Notes under the pieces: model-generated
Databases searched by the model: none
Told to the model about the DNA's origin: nothing
The model's input: the letters and a program-made list of their open reading frames with translations, nothing else
Translations under genes and position numbers: made by a program
Part shown: one piece after another, positions 1 to 20,824 of the stretch
Layout of the letters: each line of letters begins with the position of its first letter
Position numbering within the stretch: the stretch's first letter is position 1
Assembly: GCA_964023275.1 (NCBI GenBank)
Contig: OZ029921.1
Location: 29,247,230-29,311,229 of the forward strand
Direction of reading: 5' to 3'
Source: Norana najaformis
Taxonomy: Eukaryota > Annelida > Clitellata > Crassiclitellata > Hormogastridae
DNA: 64,000 nt

Positions 1-300
1 AATACACAATTAGGAAAATAAACAGAAAACTTAGTAATTTTTACGTACATACATTTTCACTGATTCAGTGATTTATAAGTGCCACTGACCATCGATCGAT
101 GCTTCGTGCGTTATGACAGTGGCTCAGTAGACTGAATTAGATACTTCAGCTATTCTGATTGGGCAACAGCATTAATGAACAATGTCCATTTCAACATGCA
201 ATACATCAGTTATGTCCCCTAAAATATAATTTCGCAAACGCTGGTCGGGATAATTCCTCTGCCTCTAGAATTCTTAATCCATAGAGAAGATCATTCTAAC
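1..300. other. Intron of the SUGCT-like gene at the window edge
   Basis: No coding exon was recognised on either strand. The minus-strand splice donor of the last visible SUGCT exon sits at 299-300, so this is the start of the following intron. The missing C-terminal exons must lie to the left of base 1. Confidence 0.6.
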
Positions 301-3300
301 CTATTCGACAGAGTTTCTATCAAGGACCGACGATTGTCCACACGAGCGGAATTATCAGCATATCGTGGATCTTTTGCCAACTCCTCCAGATTCAATTTCT
401 TTAGCAACAGACATAAAATAACTGCTGACAACATACTTCTGAGTATGAAAAAATCAAAAACCATTTTTCTATCAAACAAGAGTCAGTACCAACCAGCTTG
501 AAGCATGTTACCACCTGTTTCAATGCAGTTTTTGGCAAACAGACCAGCTTACAACAGAGATTTTCAATACTTATTGAAAAACACGATGTTCCATAGTTCT
601 AAGTTACTTTTAAAAAACAAGGAGTGTTAATGTTAAAATTAATAATAAAATTACATTTAATGTTCTTCAAAGTAATGCTATTTAAAACAAAGCTGCATTG
701 AATCTTGTTGAAGTTAAAACCAAACAAAACATTTTTCGAAGTATATTGGAATGTAATTACTTGGCAAAGCTCTTCAAACTGTTTGTTATTTCCTGCTCCT
801 ATCATGATATACGCTTCGCCTTGTGTTGGAAATGCCTAGAAAAACATCAATAGTCAAGTGATTATTAAGAACACATGTGAAACCTAATAATCATGCACAT
901 TGTAGAAGAATTTGATTGCAGCAAAACAATGGTGAATCTCCCTCAGCCAGCCAACCGTACGTCAAAAAACTTGTCCTTAACACGTAGCTGCTTTGCACAA
1001 CTGATTGATCATTGATCCTTAACATTGTCTTGCATTTCCACTTTTTTATAGCACATCAACACCATAATGCATTATGAAGGTGTTATTATGAAGTGGTGTG
1101 GCACAGTGGTCTATAGTCAGTGATCTTGCGGTTGCAGGTTCGACTCTGTGTAATGACCATTGGCAAGTTGTTTGCACACACTGTGCCTCTGTCACCAATC
1201 AGTATAATTCGGTACCGGAGTAAGCTGTGGAGGTAAACGGCAAGTCCTGCAATGCACTGGCCTCATGTCCAGGACTTTGGGATTCGTTCACTGGTGGCTC
1301 AAGGGCCTAAAGGAAGGAAATGAGTGCCTCCCCATGTCTCACTTGTGGGATATCGGATACTGTACTTATCACGAAGTGGCACCGCATAAACACTTTGTAT
1401 TTTAACATTGTAGAGATCGCATTTGCATTTAAGATTTAGCAGTGTACTTACCTGATATGGAACAAGACTTGGGTGGCTTGTACCCATTCTCTTTGCCTCC
1501 ATTCCACAGTTTAACCAGTTTGAGGCGATATGTGTCAGAACTGCCACCTACAAAGAAAAAGTCACTACTATATTTCTCAAAATGGAATGCTTCACAAAGA
1601 GCATAATTTTTCAAATCAGCTACATGTAATAACAGGCCAAACTGAAAACCTTACCTTTAAATTACTGGAATATGAGTAAACTAAGTTTTAAAAGCAACTG
1701 GATTAAACTAAATTATTAAACTGGAGTAAACTAAATTATTAAACTGGAGTAAACTAAATTATTAAACTGGAGTAAGCTAAATTATTATACAGTGAAATGA
1801 ACACCTCAAATAAATTTTTCAAGTTCAAGGGTGACGAGATCCCCACACACTGTCATTTATATTAGCTCTGTATAACTCACTGACTATTGCACATGTGGAC
1901 CCTGAATGGATCTCCTAAAGACACACTGAACTATCAGTTTGATTGGAAATAGAATCAAGGACACGACTCCATACTTTACAGTGCTAGTAATAAAATTTAT
2001 GAAAACATCCGAAATAGACATAAGCTCTTGCGATTAAGAGAAAATCTACAATCCCAAATATAACAGCAATCTCCAGGTTTACCCAAAAAGGCCAGATTTG
2101 TTCAAATCATCTACCTGCATAGTGCATACATGACCCTTCCCAAATCCAGTCCAAAAACTTTGCCATGTTCTCCTACATTGGAAATGCTAACCTCTGTGGC
2201 AAGCAGATTGCAGTGAATGTGCTGCCCTCTGTTGGTCTGAATACGGTGCAGCAGAGCGGCCAGAATTGCTCCCTTAGCATAGAGTCCGGTGTGCAGGTCA
2301 ATTACAGCAACCCCCGTACGACACGGCTCGCCGTCCTTTTCAACAGAAAGCAGCAAATTCAACATGCGCAGTGATTAATCGAAATTATTAAACTAAAAAT
2401 TCAAAACTCCTATCTATGAGATGCACAGTTTAACATGCTTTGCTCCACAAAACGAAATATGTTCCTAGGAAAAAGTAATAACACAGATGGAATGCAAGCT
2501 GTAATCGTAATCTCGAGATTTCTACAGCGCCCAACCACCACCACTACCACCACCACTACCACCACCACTACCACCATCACCACCACTGAGCAAAATGACT
2601 GCTCACCTCAGGACCAGTTATGTGCATGAGACCTCCGACTGCAATTGCAATACTATCATATCCACCCCTTCTCGCATATGGCCCAGACGGGCCAAACCCT
2701 ATAAATCAACAAAGGAATTTGGCAAACAAAAAAGAAACAAACAGAAAATTAAAGTAATGTAAACAGTCACAAATGTGGAAGCACTCAGGCTTATTTACTG
2801 TAGTCAAGTAACGTTTACAGCTACAATACTAACATGTTATAATTCTATCAAACTCTTAATTTTACCAAAAACAATTCTGAAACTCTATAACTACAGCATC
2901 AAATGATTAAAATATACCTATTTTACTGCAAGATAAGCAAATTTTTAAAATATCAACTTACTTTAAATTGCTCCACACATTATGCATTATTGTTAAGTTT
3001 TATCCATCACCCTAACCAACTTCAGTAACTGCACATGTAGCAACAGTGTGTCATTAAAGGTTTGAATTTTAAATTTGATTGTATTTACAGCATAATATCC
3101 ATTTCTACAGCTTCAGTTGTGCTATACTGGTGTATAAACAGGCTTATTATTAATATCCATCTAATTCTGCACCTGCCATTGATAGCTACGCAGATTGTAG
3201 CACAATAGCATCAGTTTGCTTTCTTTTTGCCCACCTGTTATTGTGACATATATCAAGCGTGGATTCAAATGAGAAAGTTCCTCATATCCAAGTCCCAATT

Positions 3301-6300
3301 CATCAAGTTTTCCAGGAATGTAGTTTTCTATGAGAATGTCACTTGAACTGACCAGCTGAAACAATTTACCAAGACGTAAAAAGTCAGCAAGAAATCAAAT
3401 AAACAAGACAGGACATTCATTACTGTTACAGTTGCATAATTGTGTACCACTAATGACTTTTCTAGTTATATGAGCACAGCTTGCTATATGATGAAATTTC
3501 AGTTCTTTGTGACATTTAACATCAAGGCCAGCGTAGAGAGCACCTCTACTTAATTTCACTTGAAGTGGTGCTATATAAATTTTTTAATTACAATTATTGA
3601 GCCACTGGCTGTTACCTTATACCTCAGATATACCAGCACTTAAAATACTAGCAGAGTATATTTTAATCTATCTGTCTTGTAAGCTTCTGTCAAGTCTTTT
3701 GAGTGTCACAATCGGGCTCTCTCAAGAGCGAGAACTCTTCTTGGGTCTGGAGGTCATTTAAGTTGTTAGTAAAGTCAATCAAATTCCTTTTTCATCACTG
3801 TTTGTTTTGCTTAACCCTGTAGGCTATACCTTAACAGAAATATCACGTCCAAACCAATTATTGACTTTCACATAGTTATTACAGTATCAAGTCAAGTCAT
3901 TCAACAATTACCTTGTTGTAGTCTTATCCACCACAGTTGAATTCTGTAAATCAACTGAGCTTGTTACATTATGCAAAGTTTGACTTGCAAGGTTTTGCCT
4001 CCGTTGGATTTATGCGCCTGTGAATAAGCTGGTTCCCGCGACTTAGCTTTCGGGTGGGCGCTGTAGAAATCTCGAGATTACGACATGATTATGATAAGGT
4101 TTTTTAGCTGATGCAACATGCAATAAATAAGGGGGCCACATGATTAACTGAATTACTGTATAGATTTTGTTACCTGTTTCATTATGTCAAGGCCCTCTGG
4201 TTTCTTCATATCAACGCATATGCTCTGCAATTAAGATCAACAATAAATATCAAGCAGTAATCAATTGAAGAAATAACAAAGGCTTTAAAATCAACTTATC
4301 TCTTCCCGAGAATGGTAAATTTTTAAATTACAGTTACAATTACTGAGCTGTTACCTTATGCCTCAGACATACCAGCACTTCAAAGTCAGCACAGTAGACT
4401 GTAATCTGCGGGTAAAGTAGGGACAGTGAACTGTGTTGGTGTTTTGCAAAATACATTGTTCATATGCTTTATTTTATTTGTGCTAATAAATAGTAATAGC
4501 ATGAATTTATTGCTAACCCTTTTGTTTCTGTTCACTGATAGATAGTAGGCACTCTCCTTGCCAACCCAGGGTGGTCCCCAGCTTCGTGTGTCATCGCCAA
4601 TACCTACACATTTGCAAAACTGTTAAATCATTTAGCTGTTTATAGGTTATTTAATTTTCTATTGTTCAATCACGTCTTACCAGAAGTTCATCTACCCTTA
4701 GATCTGCGCATTTGCAAGACAACTTTTATCTTTAGAGGCAGTCACAAGTTAACAGCTTGCCCAAAGCCAAGTAGAGGAAGAAAAAAGTGCTTATAATATG
4801 CCCACTTGGGCAGGGCCTTTTATCCCAGGTAGGCAACTGCATGGGATCCCACTGGACTAAGGGCCCTGCCTTTACTGTACAGCTCAAACACATCATAACA
4901 CTGCTTAATGTTTCTTTGGAAATAGGCTCCTTGCTACTTTACTGGTCTATAGTACATTAGGTCGGCAAATTGCAGGCCTTGTTGGTACTTACCTTCACCA
5001 CTACCTCCGTTACCTTACCTATATTACATATACAACCACATACTAATGATATGTTTTCGCTATGCCAAGTTTACAGAGACTTGTTTTAGCATAAATTAGT
5101 ATAAAATTAGCACATAATAGCACACAGAGTCCTTCATAGCTATTCTATTTAGACAATGAGAAACAATTCGATCTCACCTGAAACGGATTACACCACATAC
5201 CAAACATACATAGACAAGCAGACAAACATACATACATAAGAACAGACAGAGACAGTGTGCAAGAAACATAGGTAACAGGAAGTGACTGACTTAAAGGCAA
5301 TTTTTATCAAGTAGTGATGTACATTTACCTTACCTTACCTTAGTTACCTTGCATTTGTTACCTCATTTAACCTTAAGGGCTTCAACTGAAAAATTTATAC
5401 ACACAGATCATAAGATGGATGAACCACCGATAAAGAATGGAGTTAGACTTGAGAATTTATTTGATTTCTGTTCCAGTCCATCACTTTCAGACTAACCTCA
5501 CCTGGCCTTTCCACCTTGATGACATCAGCGCCTAAATCGCCAAGAAGCATTGTACAGTAAGGCCCAGCCAGAACCCTGCAAAGCCAGAACAGATATCAGC
5601 TGCAAAAGCATAAACCATAACTAGTTCTAGAGAAAGGTAAAAACAAGTGTGTTATCTTTTACCTTTTATTTAGCATTCGACAAAGAAACACACCACCTTC
5701 AATTTATTGCCCAAAGACCTTCCTTTAGAATTCTAAAATCTTCTAAATGCTAAATTCTGACTCTTCCAGGAGTTAGAACCACTCACGAGAGGCTAAATTT
5801 TCTTACAGCAAGACAGAGTATTACAAACTCTCCCCTATTTATTACTTTACTTTCCCCTTGTGTCAGTCCAACTTAACTTCAAGGTACTGGTCATGTAATA
5901 AGACATACAGTGGGCTATACATACTCCCCTCATTTTGAATTATGGGGTACAGCATCTCCTCACTTTTAAAAGAGATGCGACAAGATTTAACTGGCATCCC
6001 AGTTTTTAAACCAAAGCTAGTTTCTGCTCAAGATTACCATTCCTGAAGGCTTATTGCCACGACCTCACTGTCTTGTTCGACTGACCTTATGGAATTTCTG
6101 GCTTAGAATGTTCGCTGTCCTCAGACGCAGTCTGAGTAGATCAGTACAGATCAGTACCAACAACTACTCAACAGTAACGTTCACGGTGACAAGCATAACA
6201 ATTAAACTATACTAATTTTGTAATGTTTACCTGATACCTGTAATTTCATCAAAAGATTAGCAAAAAGTTATTAAAAAGTCATTAAAGAATTTTAGTAAAT

Positions 6301-7451
6301 TTACCATAAAGAAGAAGCAATGAAACCAAACCAGTTTTACCTTGACAAATCCAGAATTCGAACCCCACTGAGTGGTGCTTGTGGTGCTCCTTTTTCAACA
6401 GATTCTAAATTTTGAAACAAAAATTTATATATCTGCCATTATTCCCATTTAACCATCCCGCACAGCTACACAAATACGAATTTATTGCGCAAACAGTTGT
6501 CTTCCCACAGATGATGTTGATACATAAGACTTTACAGAATCTCATGTTTTCTTATTTAATAGAGTAAACATGAATTCAGGAGCAATCGAAAGGCATGCAT
6601 TGAAGCTGACGAGTTTGAGTGTTTGAGTTTAGGGTCAATACAGGCCAACTGCAGCCTGAAAGTGCTGATACAAGTCTAGACTGTGAGAAGTCTGGACTCA
6701 AACTGTGAAATAAGCTGAATCCCAAAAACCTATACAGAATGCAAAAAACTGAGACCCCATAAAGGTCTGGGCCTTGCCCTCTGATGGGGCCTAGGTGACT
6801 CAGTTGAGCAGCCAAGTTGAAGAGTGCATTTAAATTGGAAGGCCTATTGGCAAACCAGCAAAAAATCTACAAACAAAATAGATGCAAAATTCCATGTGTA
6901 TGATTTTTAAGACCACTGCCAATATGTCAAAAAATGAGTGATCAAGATGACCATCACTCACTTACTATGTACAGTAATATAGGCCCACGTGAATTTGGTT
7001 TGAATTTGAAATAACAGAAATGCTATTTTGATTTGAAATCATATTTAAGATGAATTCACTCATCACTGTGATCGATCACCCTTTTTCTTATTGATCTTAC
7101 AATCATACGCACTAGTAATGATGTAAATGTGTACTTGAGCCATCCGACAGGTTTACATGTATATCTGTGGTTAACGTATATTTCTAGATTTTCTTGCGCA
7201 AGACAAGTAGTCAACACCGGTGTTTCATTCACATAGTAACCCACACCTTCATATCCCTCCTCTCGTTTTACTAATCCGATACCGAAACTGCTTCGGCCTA
7301 GGATTTAGGGCATACGTCTGGACCTACCTGGGGTCCCAGTGCTAATACACCTTGCCATCCGACTCCTTTGAACATCGTGTAGGCTAGGACACAAAAGTCT
7401 TAACCTCGGAAAGACTCTGATTGCCAATGATAAAGTTAATCGAACTGCCAT
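301..7451 (-). CDS. SUGCT: Succinate-hydroxymethylglutarate CoA-transferase-like (CoA-transferase family III), 3' truncated by the window
   Basis: A mitochondrial class III CoA-transferase, the family that moves CoA between dicarboxylic acids (succinyl-CoA to glutarate or hydroxymethylglutarate). Eleven exons in transcript order: 7451-7328, 6404-6341, 5575-5502, 4603-4518, 4224-4174, 3355-3235, 2698-2607, 2335-2192, 1547-1452, 835-761, 398-301. All phases join, giving 341 residues plus a split codon. The first ATG opens a 41-residue Arg/Leu-rich N-terminus ([14 protein letters not shown]) that looks like a mitochondrial presequence. Core blocks match human SUGCT as I recall it: [44 protein letters not shown], and [13 protein letters not shown], whose Asp (about residue 217) is the expected acyl-carrying residue. 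About 100 C-terminal residues are outside the window. The donor of exon 4 (AAAAGG/gttagc) is weak but keeps frame. Identification is firm; substrate is inferred from family. Confidence 0.94.
1094..1310 (+). repeat. tRNA-derived SINE-like element (family T3)
   Basis: An A-box-like TGGCACAGTGG (1099-1109) is followed about 30 bases later by an exact B-box GGTTCGACTC (1137-1146), then a non-tRNA body. It lies in a SUGCT intron. There is no cloverleaf 3' half, so this is a SINE head rather than a tRNA gene. Only one copy was seen, so the right end is approximate. Confidence 0.5.
1698..1788. repeat. Minisatellite, 23-bp unit, about 4 copies
   Basis: The unit taaactaaattattaaactg plus gag repeats head to tail about four times with almost no divergence, inside a SUGCT intron. 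Near-identity suggests recent expansion and likely length polymorphism. Confidence 0.85.
2499..2588 (-). repeat. LINE 3'-tail fragment (family L-A) followed by a (CCA)n microsatellite
   Basis: Bases 2499-2540 carry the family L-A end (gtaatcgtaatctcgagatt, then the 'tacagcgccca' block). They are followed by a (CCA/CTA)n run to about 2588, just outside SUGCT exon 7 (2607-2698). The same tail recurs about ten times in the window. Confidence 0.7.
3590..4405. repeat. Pair of short dispersed repeats (3590-3670 and 4335-4405) flanking a LINE tail
   Basis: Both ends carry the same segment (ctgttaccttatNcctcagaNataccagcact) in the same orientation, about 740 bases apart. Between them, at 3995-4085, is a plus-sense family L-A LINE tail (cgcctgtgaataagctggtt ... 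gcgctgtagaaatctcgaga). SUGCT exon 5 (4174-4224) also falls between the copies. Confidence 0.55.
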
Positions 7452-7904
7452 TGTTGAAATCAACAGACCAACTGGCCTCACGCAACCATCTCGAATCAAC
7501 AGACTTCGTTCAAAGTCTAAGTCAGCTGCACTATTAATTAATTCGCGGGGAAGACTGTGCGGCCTAGGCTTTGACAAATAGCGACCTTCGTCTAACGCGA
7601 AACTGGGTCAGTGCGCGTTGCGTAAAAAGAGTTTGCTGGAGCAGCCCAATCATTCCCACGGCCTCGTTACGTAAGCAGGGCGGAGCTAGGCACCGAGACC
7701 TTCTAAATATGCATGAGGGTTAAAAATACCGGCGTAACGTATGCAACGACACTAACGCCTTTAAACAATGAAGAGCTGCAATCGCTCGTACGTTTTTACA
7801 ATTAAGGAATTAACTTGGACTACATATCATGCTAATTTGGCGCAGTGTAGGCCTATACACCGACCTAGTCCGAGGGCGGATGACAGAAATGAATTGTAAT
7901 TGCG

Positions 7905-7985
7905 AACTCCACCACTGCCTTTAGTTGGGTAGTGCAAGTCCCAAGCCTGGATAAAGGAGGAGGGCGACGTCAACGGCCTTTGATG
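7905..7985. repeat. Short dispersed repeat, second copy at 54285-54365
   Basis: The block 'cactgcctt ... gtagtgc aagtcccaagcctg ataaaggaggagggcgac' occurs here and at 54285-54365 in the same orientation with a few differences. It is too short to classify. Confidence 0.6.
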
Positions 7986-8141
7986 TAATAAGACGTCGTT
8001 AAACATAGGAACTACCACTAACTGTAATCGTAAACGTCGGCTGGAGTTTATTCCAAAGGGGGATTCATGGCTATGTACTTAATTGAGCGATTTTCAAATT
8101 TTAAGTATGAGGTGATGGGAGGATGAAGAAGTGTACTAGGC

Positions 8142-8531
8142 CTATATATAGGAATTCGATTTTAGATGGTTCAAGGACAAGAAATAATATGTCATCCAGG
8201 ACATTTGTGTAATCACACCAAGAAGATGCTGTATAGACTTGATGAAACAGTTTGGAATGAAAGAGATGAATAGTTGAGTGTCGCCACCATAGAGCTGATG
8301 GTCAGCTGAACTTGCTTTCATGAGTGTGCGGAGTTTGGTATATACCGTGAAGGATAAGCAAAAGAGGCCCAAGAACTGTCTTGTGGGACTCCACAAATGA
8401 GAGGGCATGATTGGGGTGAGGCTTCCGATCGATGTTTTAACAGAAAAAGAAATTAGGGCTTTGTAACAGATAGGCCCAGCTTTTGTCATTTTACGTAGCG
8501 CTATAGTAGTATTTTCGACAAATATTCTCAT
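8142..8531 (-). mobile_element. Decayed LINE reverse-transcriptase fragment
   Basis: The minus-strand reading keeps the palm-domain order of CR1/L2/Jockey-type LINE reverse transcriptases. There is a degenerate PxGSVLGP-like block, then YGGDTQLFISF where YADDTQL is expected, then a WMTYYFLSLNHLKSN block matching the usual WMxxNxLxLNxxKT motif. The catalytic Asp-Asp has become Gly-Gly-Asp, so the copy is dead. Neither end could be fixed. Confidence 0.75.
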
Positions 8532-8794
8532 TAAACTTCGATATTTTATATAACTCAGGTCAAAACTTCGACCACGCCTATCAGTGGTGTAATATTCATA
8601 GTGGCGTGTAAAGTCTAATGGAGAACATTATACAGTGCAGTTCGTTTAAGACGAAAGACAGGGTACCAGTGTAAATATTTTGTCTTAACCGAATTTTGTA
8701 TTAACCGTTAGGCAAACATAAGCGCAGCATGCCAACCAGAAACACGTAATGGGTGCATGACTTGCCATGCAGCAGCAAATGACGCATTACTGCA

Positions 8795-9345
8795 GATGAT
8801 CGTAATCGTAATTACGAGATTTCTACAGCGCCCAACAAAAGCCGCACCGCGGGGACCAGCTTATTCACAGGCGCTCAGTCAAAATAAAATCGATAGGCAA
8901 AAAGGGTTCGGTTCCAGGTCAAGATCCAAAATCAGGCAGAGAGACAGCTGGCAGCTACGGTGGGTGTTTGGAATTGGAGCAGAGAGGGAGATAAGAGGAA
9001 GAAGGGGTGTCTGGGTAGGATCTTTGAAAGAAGAATGTTTTGAGTGAAAGGCGGCCGATCACAGTAGGCTACGAACTTTAGTGGCCATTTTTTAGACACG
9101 AAAGTAAACCACTGGTCTGTTTCACGCTGGACCAGCAAGCGAGGGGTATTTTAAGGTTTTATGAAAGGGCTAAGGCTGATACATTCCATTACGACGCTAT
9201 TTCGACAGCGAATCCTAATCGTTCGTTCTCGGAGAGGGATGGGCGCGTCAGACAGTGAGAAGCCTTTGAACGACGGTACATCGCATGTAAATGTACGTGC
9301 TGATTGACTTGGGGCGGATGCCTCTGTAGTTTGCAAGGCGCTGAC
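8795..9345 (-). mobile_element. 3' end of a LINE, family L-A (ORF2 C-terminus plus 3' UTR)
   Basis: Reading leftward, degenerate coding sequence with a FFLLSPSLLQ-like LINE C-terminus runs into the family L-A 3' UTR, ending in tcgtaatcgtaattacgaga. Ten copies of this 3' block occur in the window. They end in TTACGA-like repeats rather than poly(A), as is usual for CR1/L2-type LINEs. The boundary above 9100 is uncertain. Confidence 0.6.
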
Positions 9346-10360
9346 CATTGACGAATGTCTTCGCCATATGGTAAAGGCTTGTCAACGAGGATATTAGGTT
9401 ACTCGAGAAGAGTTCTGAAAGTTACATATATGTCTGATAACAGCAGGCACTAATCTGGCTAAGATATTCGAACTATCTAATGCATCTAGCTATAGGGCAC
9501 TTCCACTGTGGTTACATATCTCAATACCATAAATGTGCCACATGAATGGCTTAATGTCCTTCATTGTTAGACAAAATTATACCCACAAATGAAATGGCCA
9601 CATTAGTGAAGACAGCTATAAAAGTTTACTTCCTATACATAGGCATCATTATGGTAATTTTGATATCTATGGTCTCATGCACCAACGCATTTTGATGCCT
9701 CATGCTATGACCTGCGAGTCTCTTACCGGTAATCAATCACCCAGTTAACAGTTTAAACATGTACGCTATCTTATTCCTCAAATGGTGACATTCATCAAAG
9801 ACGGACGCTGCCAAGCTATTTTAGGCGAACCAGAAACCTTGCTGCAAGCTGCAGCTGTTGTGTTTCCGTCAACATTTCGTCTTATGCGACGGACTTGGCA
9901 CTAAAATAAATTCACGGGACCGAAAACTATTTTCGTAATAACCGATCTTTTCGTCTTATCGGTTTTGTCTTAAGAGAATAATTTAAAGTTATTATCAATT
10001 AATATCGGAACGGACCAATTTGTTATTTCGTACTAAGCGATAACATTATAGTGAGGTGGCTAAGGTTAAAAAAGCAGTGAATTGTTCAACAAGTGGATAT
10101 AAGCATGAAACTTGGCACATTTACTGAAAATAATGTGCTGAATCAAAATTTAAAGGGATGCAGTGATTTATATGGCGTTTGTACGAGCTAGTCAGCATTT
10201 AGACGCTGAGTAGTAGTTTTGGGAGATATACTGATCTCCTCATTGAACTTCGGCATTTTAAGAATGAAAGCCAGAACTTAGATACGAGGCAATGGCACAA
10301 GAGCTACTTCGACGGCGTTTGATACAGAATGGGTAATTATTTTGTGCCTTTGTAAGAATA

Positions 10361-10560
10361 CTCTGTAAGTAAGTAAGTAAGTAAGCTAGCATTTATAGCG
10401 CGCTTAAACAAAACTAGTCTTGCACGAAAGCGCGTAACATGAACTAAGTTAAGAACATGAACTAAGTTAAGACCTCTGAGGTCCATGAATAATTCTATTT
10501 CGCACTTCTTACTATACCCCAGTGTAATCACAAATTCCTTCAAAAGGCGCACTATCAGGC
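10361..10560 (-). repeat. Dispersed repeat ending in (TTAC)n (family R-G)
   Basis: A (GTAA)n run is followed by gctagcatttatagcgcgct and taaacaaaactagtctt. The same block recurs at 59889-59945. Read on the minus strand it looks like a LINE or SINE 3' end with a TTAC microsatellite tail. A 17-bp direct duplication (agaacatgaactaagtt-like) lies at 10434-10468. Confidence 0.6.
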
Positions 10561-10756
10561 GTCGGGCTGTGATTGGCAGGCAAGCGCAGGGCTTATCTAG
10601 TTCGGTCAGAGGTTAGCAATCTAGGCACACGCTTAAGTCAAAGGTCGTCGATGGGGTGCATTGTTGTTCAACACGAATTATGTAACAAGGAGGCATTTTA
10701 ATGGCAGAGTAGCGAGAGGGTAGGAGTTTGTGGCGTGGTGTAGTAGTTAGCTGCCG

Positions 10757-18485
<7,729 letters not shown>

Positions 18486-18604
18486 GTCTGCATGTGAGAG
18501 CCGAGAAACGTTAAAGAAAGTCTGTTTGTAACTTGTGAAATGTGCATTTATCAGTCTATGTAGTTTTCATCTTATTGTGGTTTTGCACAAATGTGAATAT
18601 ATAG

Positions 18605-18850
18605 GTTTTATATAGCGATTGTATGGCCTCGACCCTGCTTATTTTGCAATGAATTTATCAGGTGAGATCCTTCATCACCGCTGCCCTTTTGAATGGGTGC
18701 CACAACATTTAAAGTCCCGTGCACGGACCGTACTAGCCCGAGATTTAAATCTCTGAAATAAGCCACGACTGGGACGCGAACCTGGATCCTCACGCACAGA
18801 GGCTTCTTGGTGTACGCACTTACCGATGTAGCTAACTAGGCAAGTACATG
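18605..18850 (-). mobile_element. tRNA-derived SINE, family T1
   Basis: On the minus strand the head reads TTAGCTACATCGGTAAG (A-box-like), then CAGGTTCGCGTCCCAGTCG (B-box-like). A body with GGGTGCCACNNCATTTAAAG-type sequence follows (read on plus as gaatgggtgccacaacattt), ending at 'tatagcgattgtatggcc'. At least five related copies occur: 30890-31115, 46735-46975, 58683-58785, 62357-62560, 63278-63518. This copy sits in the likely TLCD 3' UTR. Confidence 0.85.
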
Positions 18851-19187
18851 TTTAGGCTAAGGGCTGTTAAAGTTGAGCCAGAAGTTTCCACGGAGTGAAA
18901 TATGCGAGACAGTGTTTTTAGCCACAGTTGGGATCCTGTTGCACAATTACCTTTGTAAGGAAGATCTTTGTTTTATTTGCTTTTGACAGAAATGTGTATT
19001 TTAATGAATCAACAACTGCAGCTTACAACAAAAGGTCTAAAGATGTATAAAAAATGTGATTAGCGGCAGCTTTCAATTTTCCATTTAATCGAAAGTAATG
19101 TAAACTTGACGATATTGTGTATATTATGCATTTTAAGTGCATTTTAATTAAGTTTGTAGCTTTTTATAATGACTGCAGATGATGTGA

Positions 19188-19193
19188 AATAAA
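19188..19193 (+). promoter_or_regulatory. Candidate polyadenylation signal of the TLCD-like gene
   Basis: A canonical AATAAA lies about 700 bases past the TLCD stop codon, followed by TG-rich sequence. If used, the mRNA 3' UTR would contain the family T1 SINE. Confidence 0.4.
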
Positions 19194-20824
19194 CAAAAAT
19201 TGGTTAGTGAATGAATCAGCAGGACTAGAAAGGAAAGAGTGAGAAGAAAGGTGTTCACAGAGATCACAGCTTGGGTCAGTGTCATTCCGCTGTACCAGAT
19301 TATATCTTCCAGCTCAGAATTTGGATATTGCTTGTATATATGATTAAGAAGTCTTATTGTTTTTAGATGCAACTTCTGTGTAATGTGTACTTCAATAATC
19401 TGAAGGCTAACTTTATGTGAGTTATTTAATGGTGACAGAGATTAAGAATAATCTGAAGATGGAGAATGATGATAATGAGTAAAACATTAAAATTGTGTGT
19501 AAATCCTTTTCCTTGGAGATAGAACTTCCTGTTGTACAGTATATATGGCATCTGTATTGCATAGTTGCAAGTGGTATGGGTAAAAGACTGCAGAAGAGAT
19601 ATTTGGATTCTAGAGTGACGTTGTTGTATAGCTAAGTGGGATCACTGTAACCTTTCACCACTCTGTCCTAAGACTGTGTTGAAGTTGGAATTCATCTCAG
19701 CTGCCGATAGTTGGCAGCAGTGGAGTTTCTGACTAGGAAAAGAGAGTATATACAACATATGTTTTGATTATGATAATTGTAGCTGCTGGATTTTGCTCTG
19801 ATGGTTAGAATAGGCATTATAACATCTCAGAGATTATTCTAAACTTGATTATCAGGCAAAGTGCCAAACATTTGTTACATTTTAAAGCAGTTAATATATT
19901 TAAGTGCAGACAAAGTCTGCATATACATGTATTTTACGATTAAGTTATTTTATGACTGATATTTTGATGACTTAGACTTCTGTGTGCGTCTGACTTTTTA
20001 AATATGAAAATATGATCACTGCAGATCCTTGCTTGTGCTGCTTGTTGTTTGCCCAGTTGATTTCAGACTCCTTGTTTACCAAGGTCAACTTGAATATGCA
20101 GTTTTCTCATTGAATGTTGGCCTAGTTTAAGGCTGTTTTTTGTAAGCCGTACAGGCTTTAAATACAAAAGCCTTTGGGAGCTGTAACGAGTACAGCATTA
20201 TAATAAGGTTGTATTATAATGAATTCGTGTTCTAAAGTGGAATTAAATTTGGGCTCCACATCCACTGCTGCTGTTTTACAGCATTAGTGTTATAATGAAG
20301 CATGTTATAAGAGGTTCCGGTGTATTCTGGTGCCTTCTCCTCATCCTCCTATTTCACTTGCCTCCTCCTATTTCTTCTCATTTGCCTCCTGCATTTTGCT
20401 GCAAAGAATCAATCAAAGTTGGAGTTCTTTTACATTGAAAACTGCCTTGAAACTCTACAGGAAGTGGGGCCTACTGTAAGAATTAAGGGGTTGATGCACT
20501 TTAAACTGTCTGGATACACCAGACACTATGTAGCTGGAACACAGCACTCATTAATGGTTTAGCAATATAGCACAATTGTTGCCTTTTGCAGTAATTGGTA
20601 AATTAGATAATATTGCCTGGCAGTAGTTAGCAACGAATGAATGTGTTTTGACTTTAGTTTATCTTTATCCACACTAGTATCTGCTGTCAGCAGAAATTAC
20701 TTTAAGGAATAGGTATAATGTCGTCCAATAAGGTCTTCCGCAGAGGGAGAAGGAGGGGTCTCCAAAATGCAGACAATGGAAGGGAGTTCTGCCCAAAGCG
20801 GGTGTCTGCAACAAAATTTAGTGC

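Larger units (their letters stand above)
7452..10756. other. Divergent intergenic region between SUGCT and the TLCD-like gene
   Basis: SUGCT is read leftward and the TLCD-like gene rightward, so both promoters should lie here. Near SUGCT there is a GC-box-like GGGCGG at about 7678-7683. Near the TLCD start an inverted CCAAT (ATTGG) lies at about 10572. The middle is occupied by decayed LINE pieces (8140-8531, 8795-9345) and a dispersed repeat (10361-10560). No host gene was recognised. Confidence 0.6.

Noticed and set aside
1094-1170. A tRNA gene
   Set aside because: A and B boxes are present but there is no matching acceptor stem or T-arm pairing; a longer non-tRNA body follows, so it is a SINE head.
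2435-2629. A Thr-run protein
   Set aside because: It is a (CCA)n microsatellite next to a LINE tail, overlapping the donor side of SUGCT exon 7.
7305-7577. A longer SUGCT N-terminus beginning upstream of 7451
   Set aside because: The extension has no ATG. The ATG at 7451 starts a convincing mitochondrial presequence.
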